Source of the DNA: Davidsoniella eucalypti
Lineage: Eukaryota; Ascomycota; Sordariomycetes; Microascales; Ceratocystidaceae
Assembly: GCA_004009845.1 (NCBI GenBank)
Contig: RMBW01000239.1
Location: 1 to 23,752, forward strand
Direction of reading: 5' to 3'
DNA: 23,752 bases
Made by a program: the position numbers and the translations under genes. Position 1 is the stretch's first letter. The number at the start of each line of letters is the position of its first letter. A model generated the notes under the pieces. The model ran no database searches. It saw nothing but the letters and a program-made list of their open reading frames with translations, and was not told the origin of the DNA. Shown in pieces: positions 1-7,824 of the stretch.

Positions 1-1267
1 ACGAGTTAGGGCCTACGGTGGCGGAAACCCTTCTAACATTGGTAGTACCTCTTGTGTGGCACTAAAAGCCATCCGTGAACGCAAGGGATGGAATAATATA
101 TGGTAAGCAGGAAAAGTAAAAGATCCAAGATCACGACTTGGTTGTACGCCTCTCTTTCACAGTCTAGTATAGAGATTTTTTTTTCTGCTTATGCATATAG
201 TTCAAGGGATAAACCAGCATGAGGGCAACCCACCCACTTACATAATCAAAAGAAAAAGAAAGAAAAACATGAAGTGATTAGGATAGTCTGAAAAGAAGAG
301 CGAGAAAGAAAAGCCACTCGCTTCGTCCTCTTGGATTCTTTAGCTTTACTGCCTATTGGCCTATTATTTTCTTCATACCTCCCCGGTGGCTGTCTGATTT
401 TTCTGTCTTCCATTTCTTTCTGCTACCCTTGTCTTCTGACCTTGCACTGTGTGGCATGTCTTAATACTCGCTGTCGGCGTTATTCTTTGTCTTTTTATGG
501 GTTCTGATTTCTTACTTTTTGTTTATCATTATCATTATCATTTGGGTTTCTGTTTTTATTATCTGAGTATTATTAGGATTGGATTGGGAAGATAAAGTTA
601 AGTGATATACGACTTATTGTTTCCTATGTTAGCAAGAGGTGGAATTTCCAGATGTTGTGTTTGTTACTGCTTCTGACAGCCTTTTAATGGTTTCTTATTT
701 ATCTTCTATACATATCTACATGTTTTTCAACATGTCAACAAAGCGGAGCCATGACTCGCTTCATAAATAATGCAAAAATACATTAAAAATACCTCCATTT
801 TCCATTAATCTCATTTGAATGCTTCTTTAGTGTGTCTTTGTGTGGTTTGTCTACTAAAACTAGGCTTTGTCTTATCTAATTGTGGAATGGGTGTTTAGTG
901 TTTAGTGACTATTGCTGACAAAGCTCATCGTGCCCTGGACAGTCACCCCACCTTGCTCGCGTCATTTATAAACAGATTATCATCACGTGACTCTGCTTGC
1001 GCCTAGCATCGCAGGCAGAGAAAGCCAAATTTGAGCCATTAGTGACGGTAGCAAAAGTTAGAGCCTTGACTTTGTTGCTGGACGAAAGGATCGCTTCACC
1101 TAAAGCTTGAGACTTTAGCACTGACTGCTAGCATTTCAGTGGTCTTTTTTCTATAGTTTGGAAGCCTGCCGAAGGCTGCAGAACACACGACGACGCCAAC
1201 ATAATTGCCAAACACAAGTGGGCAATAACGCTATAGCAAAAATCTTGTTTTGCCTCGTCTTTTTTTC
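1..1267. other. AT-rich spacer, no gene seen
   Basis: No convincing coding region is seen on either strand. The stretch is rich in A/T with pyrimidine runs, and contains a short ATT/ATC microsatellite-like run near 525-543. It ends where LINE-homologous sequence starts, at about 1268. I found no tRNA-like cloverleaf and no match to the other repeats of the window. It could be host intergenic DNA or an old, unrecognisable repeat. Confidence 0.6.
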
Positions 1268-1269
1268 TC

Positions 1270-2201
1270 ATGGAATATGGTTCGATCCTCTGGTGGACAA
1301 AAATGAAGCCCATTTCCCTCAAGAAACACCTTGAAAAAGTACAAAGTTTGGCGATTTCCATGATGCTTGGCACCTACAAGCAGGCTCCGAAAAGGGCTTG
1401 TGAAATAGAGGCTGGCATTAAACCAGTTGAGATCAACTTGGAATGGAATAACCTCAAGTACGGAACAAGACTTTTACAATTCCCTAAACACCACCCCATA
1501 CGTCATTGCGCCCAACCCACCAAGGACCATCTGAACTCGGAGTCTGACTTTGAGTCTCTTGGTATCTTGGGTCCCTACAAATTGAAGCGAGAGTCACAAG
1601 TGCAAGCAATTGCCGTGGACATCAAGTACCTGATACCTTTCAAGGCACTTCAGCGAGCTAAAATTGTATGGGAGGCACCATGGGCCAAACGTACCCCAAT
1701 CACAACACACATTCCAATGGTCAAAAAAGAAGAAGCAAAGGAAATCCACCTGGCAACCCTAGCAACCCTATGGTTGGGCGAAGCCTATTGTTTGTACACT
1801 GACGGGTCTATGGAGGGTGATAAATCCTCCTATGCCTTTGTCGATATGGACAATAACACGGTGCGGTTTCAAGAGGCAAATGCCTTGGGGCCTTACACTG
1901 AGGTTGCAGACTGCGAAAGCTATGCGATCTACAGAGCCCTTTGCTACGTTCGAAAACTGCCACTACGGAAACGAGTCCTGATCTTTGTCGATAGCCAAGC
2001 TGCCATCCAAAGAGTACGGAAGCCTGGTATATTCACGAACCTCATAGAGAAGCTAAACCTGCAGGACCTCGACACCAGTATAGAAATACACTGGTGCCCT
2101 GGACATGTAGGAATAGAAGGAAATGAGATAGTGGATAAGCTTGCAAAGGAGGCTCTTGAAAAAAGAGTATGCACCTCTATCGCAACCACTGGGTATATCA
2201 A
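1270..2201 (+). pseudogene. LINE ORF2 fragment: RT thumb region plus RNase H (first segment)
   Basis: The frame is open from the ATG at 1270 to the N at 2202, about 310 codons, near-identical to residues 804-1113 of the complete ORF2 at 16548-20390. The ATG is an internal Met of ORF2, not a natural start. The RNase H domain occupies roughly residues 172-300, with all four acidic residues visible: D178 (YTDGS), E216 (DCESY), D241 (FVDSQ) and D289 (EIVDKLA). The endonuclease and the RT catalytic core are absent, so it cannot move on its own. It is a dead 5'-truncated copy, and the clean frame points to recent insertion. The frame continues past the N only into the duplicated segment. Confidence 0.8.
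1822..2201 (+). repeat. RNase H segment, first member of ~380-bp direct duplication
   Basis: 1822-2201 is repeated at about 2203-2580 in the same orientation, separated only by the N at 2202. Both members match the same stretch of LINE-4 (about 19509-19888). The second member has several single-base insertions and deletions that the first lacks. Only this copy of the LINE shows the duplication. Confidence 0.85.
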
Positions 2202-2202
2202 N
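2202..2202. other. Ambiguous base (N) at a probable contig or read join
   Basis: This is the only ambiguous base in the window, and it sits exactly where the LINE alignment jumps back by about 380 bp. It probably marks a forced join of two overlapping pieces from different LINE copies. Confidence 0.75.
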
Positions 2203-3065
2203 AAATCCTCCTATGCCTTTGTCGATATGGATAATAAAACGGTGCGGTTTCAAGAGGCAAATGCCTTGGGGCCTTACACTGAGGTTGCAGACTGCGAAAG
2301 CTATTGCGATCTACAGAGCCCTTTGCTACGTTCGAAAAACTGCCACTACGGAAACGAGTCCTGATTCTTTGTCGATAGCCAAGCTGCCATCCAAAGAGTA
2401 CGGAAGCCTGTGGTATATTCACGAACCTCATAGAGAAGCTAACCTGCAAGACCTCGACACCAGTATAGAAATACACTGGTGCCCTGGACATGTAGGAATA
2501 GAAGGAAATGAGATAGTGGATAAGCTTGCAAAGGAGGCTCTTGAAAAAAGAGTATGCACCTCTATACGCAACCATGGTATATCATCAGAAAAGATCAAAG
2601 AGAACATCTTCAACCTCTGGGACACACTAATCAACCGTGATATCGACAAACTTGGGAATCACTATCGGTCTCTTGGTAAGACAGAGTGAGTGATCTGAAA
2701 CCGATTGAGGGTGAGAAGAGGCTGACAACAGCCTACTATCAACTTCTAACGGGAAGGGCGCTTACCTGCCCGTACCTCAGACCATAGGCAAAGGTATCAA
2801 GTAGCATGTGTCGTCATTGTCAGCTGGACATTGAAACTATTCAGCACTTTGGTGTTGGACTGTGATATGTGGCTTGAGCAAAGACAAGAGTTGAAAGACG
2901 GCTGCGATGGTGAGATAAAGATGGAAGATCTATTTAGTAAGGCGAAGCACCAGCAAGCATTGCTAGTATTTCTGAAAAAACAGGAATAGGGGGAGAAACT
3001 GGGAAGAGTGGAGGGAAGTGACCAACGATGGTGTTGCCGGTGAGGGTGAGCCAGTCGCACTTTCG
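2203..3065 (+). pseudogene. LINE ORF2 C-terminal fragment, many frameshifts (second segment)
   Basis: This is a second pass through the RNase H domain followed by the C-terminal region with the CCHC-like motif (around 2808-2860) and the end of ORF2 near 3065. Against LINE-4 it carries many one-base indels, for example in the stretches around 2300-2360, 2405-2450, 2565-2590, 2685 and 2755-2795, so no single frame reads through. Substitutions are few, which is unusual for old decay and more like a low-quality consensus. The T-rich 3' UTR and poly(A) follow at 3066-3237. Confidence 0.7.
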
Positions 3066-3237
3066 TGATGATTCGTGGTGTTGTTGATTTCTTTGTGTTT
3101 TTCCTATGTTTTTTATGTTTTGTGTTATGTTTCTACTTGTTTTCTGTCATGTTTTTATTGTTTTATTTGCTTTTATTTTACATTTCATAGCTCTTAGCTC
3201 CATAAGATTAATGAATTAAAAAAAAAAAAAAAAAAAA

Positions 3238-4065
3238 GAGGGGTTCCCAGGTAGCGTCTTCGTAACCTAACCACTTGACTAACGCCTGCTCTGCTCGTCG
3301 ATTTTTACGTGTCTTTAAAATACTCTCTACCCTCCATTCGCCAGCTACCAGGTCAGGATTCGAAGCTGCTTCACGCTCCGTCACCGGCCCCGGTTCATCA
3401 TCTTGTAAGACTTAAGAGGGAGCGGATCATTAGCGGCTCGGCGCACCAATGAAAACTTGGCCAAATGTTGCCTGGGACATTGAGCTTGACCACGTGGCTA
3501 CCTACTAGTCCTGTGACTTTGTAGCGTTTGGCTAGCCAATCGAGTTTGCGAGAGGGACGAGCTGTGGAAATGTTTTTTAGTACTAAGATACACTGTATCA
3601 CCCACATGGAACTTCTCAGCTGGCTGACGGGTGGCGGTTCGAGGCTCTCTCCTGCGCTTCTTGAGCAGCAGCAAGAGAGGCGCGGGCAAAGGCCATGGCA
3701 TCGCGTAGCTTGCTTAGCCACTGCTGTGCACCCTCGACTGGAGATCCAGCAGAGCAGGCAGCCCTTGAGTCGACGGCTCGATGATATCGATGTTGAAACC
3801 GTGGTTGGCGAAGAAGGGGGACATGCCGGTGCTTGATGCGATCCTGTTGTTGAGAGCAAGCTGTGCTTGCGGCAGGAGATCTGCCCAGTCGTTTTGAGCA
3901 AAAGAACAGAAGTTGCGAATATAGGCTTCGATTTCCTGATTACTTTCTTTCTTGGGCTCCGTCGGTTTGTGGGTGGAAAGCGGTGGACAAAACGTCGCTT
4001 GATGCCTAGGCGCCTGCAAACTACTCCCCAAAATAAATGCGCAAATTGGGGCACGGTCAGAAACT
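3238..4065 (-). pseudogene. Ty3/gypsy chromovirus pol fragment: integrase core to chromodomain, frameshifted
   Basis: Read on the minus strand from 4065 down. It starts at the integrase motif VSDR (the second catalytic Asp), continues through NQEIEAYIRNFC and LNNRIASSTGMSPFFANHGF of the integrase core, then the GPY/F-like region (HVGDTVYLSTK, TARPSRKLDWLAKRYKVTGL). It ends in a chromodomain whose last readable residues, YEDATWEP, lie at 3238. At least three frames are needed, so it is broken. The upstream integrase, RT and protease are missing, as are the rest of the chromodomain and the LTR. Each end abuts a LINE poly(A)/poly(T) tail. It resembles, but is clearly different from, the chromodomain of gypsy A at 10504-10928. 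Confidence 0.85.
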
Positions 4066-4119
4066 TTTTTTTTTATTTTTTTTTTCATTAATCTTATGGA
4101 GCTATAGAGCTATGAAGAT
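4066..4119 (-). mobile_element. Extremely truncated LINE 3' tail (poly-T plus ~34 bp of 3' UTR)
   Basis: 4066-4085 is an almost pure T run (poly(A) on the minus strand). 4086-4119 matches the last ~34 bp of the LINE 3' UTR read on the minus strand, the segment containing TTATGGAGCT and GAGCTATGAAGAT. Homology stops at about 4120. This fits target-primed reverse transcription that aborted almost at once, or a non-autonomous element sharing the LINE 3' end. No target-site duplication is visible. Confidence 0.75.
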
Positions 4120-4440
4120 TTTTTTCTCTGATCTAATACTAGTATACAATATAGGTGAAAGACAACCTACTTCTCAACAGTGACAGGCCACTGAGATACA
4201 GAACATTTGTTATGGTTTCGTTATATGCTATTCCTGCGCATTTCAACTTCTAATCCTTTCCGGGAAAACCACCTCGTAGGGACCTATCTCAAAACCTCCG
4301 AGCATTTTGTAGCCCCCTTGTAATATTATAATCCCTCTTAGAACAGAATGGTTACTACCCTGGCATCTACCTTTTTGCAGAACTTCCGTGAGTGGAGAGG
4401 CTGCTAACCCTCAGACACATACCATAAGCATAGGGTAGCA
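4120..4440. other. Spacer without recognisable features
   Basis: This is about 320 bp between a LINE tail and the 5' end of LINE-2. I see no coding frame of note, no LTR-like ends and no match to the other repeats. It does not continue the gypsy pol fragment that lies to its left. Confidence 0.6.
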
Positions 4441-4556
4441 AACTCCTACATACTTTTCCACAAGTGGTACCTTTCAACCATTTCTGACCCAAATCATCTC
4501 AATCTACCTTTAAAATACGCGCCTCATCCGTCGACTCTTTTGATACTGGATGCACC

Positions 4557-5840
4557 ATGGCGCGACCAACACTTCGCGGTGCTGTCGTCGATGGAAGTCG
4601 ACGATATTTGTATGGGAGACCCCGCTTCTCAAATTTTTCGTCAGACTCTCTCTGCCTTTCCCCACTCCAAATCACGGGACTGAACCCTAACCCAACCAAC
4701 ACAAAAACCCCGTTAACGTGGTTTCGAGGAGTAGAGCTACCGAGCTCCCCTCCAGTCCCCCTAAAAAAAATTCCGGAGGCTAAGGGCCTGAAAGCTTCAC
4801 GCTGGGTCGGTCCTGACACCACGGACGCCCTCATTGCCGCCGCTGTGCAGAAATTATGCGTGGGGCCTCAACTCTGGTCTCTTAACCCTAAATTCGAGAC
4901 CTTTCAGCTGCTGATTGCTCAGAACTGGCGGACATGGACATTCCAGACACGCCGTCGCCGCTACCAAAGCAAAAAGGCGATTGAAGCTGCGCCCCGCAGG
5001 CGTGGTTGCCTCATCCAAGGCACTGTTCTCTGCTGTGGTCAAGGCCACCCAACCCGCACAAATCACACCAGCGCTGCCGAAGAAGGCAGACATCGATAAT
5101 AACAACAAGAAGAAGAACAAGAAGAAGAAGAAGAAGGTCCTGCCTCTTCCGTCACTGAGCCGGCAAGGCTGTCACTGACGCCACGACCTCACCTGCGGAG
5201 ACCGCTACCACGCGCCGCCCAAGACTACAACCATCACTAAACCAAACCGGCGCAAGCTACCGAAGCGACGCCCCCTACAAAACCGCAAGCCGCGGCCCAG
5301 ATGCCTCCGATGAAGCTGGCAGAAGGTGACCCGCGCCAAACGTCCAACCACCTCTGTTAAGACTACACAGAGCACCACGCTGATGCTTATCGGTGGTGGC
5401 AAGATTCCTTCCCCCAAGCACATACGTGACTTGGTTAACTATGATGGAAAGATGAAGCCATTGAGGTTTGGACCTCACGGAAAAACAATGTGATGAGTCA
5501 AATGCTGCAGCGAGACGGCCAAGCGCCACTTGCTCTCAACCAAGACCACCTGGCTCGCAAAACTGCGCCCCTCGGCTGGGAAGGACTGCGTGGAACCGGA
5601 AGACTGGCAACGGCTGGTCATGCACGGCGTCCCCAAGTCCGAAGTCGCGAACTTCGCGAAGGAGTTTGCCTACAGCATGGCATCAAGCCGCTGGAGTTGA
5701 CCGAGTCTTGGCAAACAAAGAAGGACCAACAGTGCGTATCCGTCGTATTCACTGTACGAACCCAACAAGAAGCGAAGCACTGCCTGACTCAGCCAGTCCA
5801 CTTCGCCGCGAAGCATGTCACCATCGTTGAATATGTTTAG
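4557..5840 (+). pseudogene. LINE-2 ORF1 (RRM-like nucleic-acid-binding protein), multiply frameshifted
   Basis: The start ATG at 4557 lies in the same ACCATGGCGC context as the LINE-4 ORF1 start, and the stop TAG is at 5838-5840. Between them at least ten one- or two-base indels break the frame, beginning within the first 20 bases (an extra T in ACACTT). Recognisable pieces in shifting frames include the SSPPVPLKK block, a Lys-rich run near 5105-5140, the IGGGKIPSPKHIRDLVNYDG equivalent near 5390-5445 and the conserved C-terminus ending in VEYV. The intact product would be a cytoplasmic RNP component that binds LINE RNA. As written, this copy could not make it. Confidence 0.8.
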
Positions 5841-7662
5841 GAAACTTACGATATTTCAGCACAATCAGGGAAAGCGTAAAGGCATTTTAGATCATCTCTT
5901 TGACTTAGCAATAAGGCAGGGAGTTGAGATATTGTGCATTCAGGAACCCTGGGTATGGCAAAAAGAAGGCAAATGGATTTTCCAGGACCACCAAAACTTT
6001 CACACCGTCAAACCAGCTCTAACTTTGCTAACAAGACCAAGGGTCGTGACCTATATCCAAAAGGACATTGACTTCACAATAGAAAAGCCTCTCGACATCG
6101 CAAGCAGCGACTTTCAATGCATAAGACTTCATATCGACGCGCAACCATTATTGGTCAACCTCTACAACCATCCGACCCAGCCCCTTTTACCGCACCCGCT
6201 TGTCCAGCAATGGCAGGTTGGGAATGGCATCATCGTCGGGGACTTCAACACCCATCATCCATGGTGGTCTGTGAACTGTGAGCAATCGCAGCATGCAGAT
6301 GAAGTCGTTGGTTGGTTGCAGAGGAACAATGCTGACTTGGTAGTGGATCCCGAGAATGCTCTGGTCAACAGGGGCACTTCTTCACCACCAGGTCGCAGAA
6401 AACATCAATCATCGATCTCGCCTTCCTCACTGGGCAGATGAAGCAAACGAAAACTAGTTGGACGTGTGAAGGTCTCCACGGTTCGGATCACCAGTGCATT
6501 AAGTTGCAGTTCCACGACGCCCGAAAAAACGAAAAAGAGAAGGAAAAAACAATATATAACTTGAAAAAAACGGACTGGAAACAGTTCAGAGACAGCCTCA
6601 AAAAAAAGGAGGCATTAGTATTAGAAAATCTCAAAAAAAGAAGATACTCGACCGGATCTGGCGGCCATTCTGACCGCCGCCATCCAGGATACCTGCGCAG
6701 AGGTGATGCCGAAGGCCCGCATCTGCCCCCGGAGTAAGCCTTGGTGGAACGACGAACTCAAGCTATTGAGGAAGTCCTTCCTCAGGGCCGAACGACAATG
6801 GAAGAAGGATAAGATCTGTCTGACGGAGTACAAAGAAAAACGAAACAGGTATTTCCATGCCATTATCAAAACCAAAGCTAACTATTTCAATTCTTTCTTA
6901 GAACAAGCAACCGGCGACGAAGTCTTCACTGCTATGAGATACACGAAACCCACAACCGACTCGTATATACAACCACTCGAGGAAAATGGTATCAAGGCTG
7001 AGTCTTTCGACGACAAAGCTAAGATGCTACTGAATCTTGTGGGCGGCGAAAAAGGTGAGTCCCTTGAGGACGAAGACACTCTACCAATCCCACATCACGA
7101 GAACTCGAAATGGCCTTGGCCTAACATCTCTACCATTGAGATTGAAAGAGCTATCATGACCTCAAACCCTAAGAAGTCTGCTGGACCAGATGGGATTAAT
7201 TTCCAAATGATCCAAAATGCTTATAGGGCTATCCCCGAGGTCTTCCACTATGTCTACACGGAGCTATTCACTAAAGGACAGTGTCCTACGGTGTGGCGCC
7301 AGGGCATTGGAGTGATATTGAAAAAACCCAACAAGCCAGACTATTCCCGTATCAAGGCATATCGGATTATCACGCTGCTGAACTGCTTAGGTAAAGTATT
7401 GGAACGAATTTTTGCACAGAGACTTGGTTTCTTGGCTGCAACAAAGGACGACCTGCTTCACCCAACGCAGTTTGGCGGACGGAAACAACGATCGACGATC
7501 GATGCAGCAATGGTTCTCATGGACCAAGTCAAGTCATGGAAAGAACAGGGCCTGAAATCGAGTATTGCACTACTTGATATCAAAGGCGCTTTCGACCATG
7601 TTAATAGGGATACCCTACTGTGGCACTGCAGAGATCTAGGTCTTCCGAATAACTGCACCCAA
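5833..7662 (+). pseudogene. LINE-2 ORF2: endonuclease and N-terminal RT, frameshifted and 3'-truncated
   Basis: The ATG at 5833 overlaps the ORF1 stop by 8 nt (ATGTTTAG), as in the other copies. The AP-endonuclease domain shows QEPWVW, the GDFNTHHPWW motif and GSDHQ. One T is missing at about 6378 (ACTTCTTC where other copies have ACTTTCTTC), which shifts the frame. An extra A at about 6643 restores it, so roughly 88 codons across the end of the endonuclease and the linker are misread. From about 6703 the frame is clean through the RT blocks SAGPDG, QFGGRKQRST and LLDIKGAFDHV, up to PNNCTQ where poly(T) of LINE-B begins. The YIDD box, RNase H and C-terminus are absent here. Confidence 0.85.
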
Positions 7663-7824
7663 TTTTTTTTTTTTTTTTTTTTTTAATTCATTAATCTTAT
7701 GGAGCTAAAGAGCTATGAAGATGTAAAATAAAAGCAAATAACACAATAAAAACAATAAAAACATAACAGAAAACAAGTAGAACATAACACAAAACATAAA
7801 AAACATAAGAAAAACACAAAGAAA

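Larger units (their letters stand above)
1268..3237 (+). mobile_element. LINE-1: 5'-truncated Tad1/I-like non-LTR retrotransposon, chimeric
   Basis: This copy begins at the equivalent of 18955 in the complete LINE-4, so the 5' UTR, ORF1, endonuclease and most of the RT are missing. It ends with the T-rich 3' UTR and a poly(A) run (about 3218-3237) that abuts a chromovirus chromodomain at 3238. Sequence is collinear with LINE-4 up to 2201, then an N (2202), then jumps back about 380 bp and continues to the tail. The part after the N carries an AATAAAAC variant shared with LINE-B, where the part before it and LINE-4 have AATAACAC. The two parts therefore probably come from different copies. No target-site duplication can be paired. 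Confidence 0.85.
4441..7662 (+). mobile_element. LINE-2: Tad1/I-like non-LTR retrotransposon, interrupted in the RT domain
   Basis: The 5' end is full length: AACTCCTACATACTTTTCC at 4441 matches the 5' end of LINE-4 (15136), which is fixed there by a target-site duplication. A 5' UTR of about 116 bp is followed by ORF1 and ORF2. The element stops at 7662, just after the codons for DLGLPNNCTQ of the RT, where the poly(T) of LINE-B (opposite strand) begins. The simplest reading is that LINE-B inserted here and the distal part of LINE-2 was displaced. The 5' 2.2 kb has many single-base indels compared with LINE-4; the last ~1 kb is clean. Confidence 0.9.

Noticed and set aside
1..1267. A host gene or tRNA in the left spacer
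   Set aside because: No frame of useful length, no splice-supported exon pattern and no cloverleaf could be made out by eye.
1240..3260. Target-site duplication around LINE-1
   Set aside because: The bases left of 1268 (T-rich) do not match those after the poly(A) at 3238, and the N at 2202 means the two ends may come from different copies.
6378..6650. Compensating -1/+1 shift in LINE-2 ORF2 as programmed frameshifting
   Set aside because: LINE-4 and LINE-C read this region in one frame. The changes lie in short homopolymers within an indel-rich patch, so errors or mutations are simpler.
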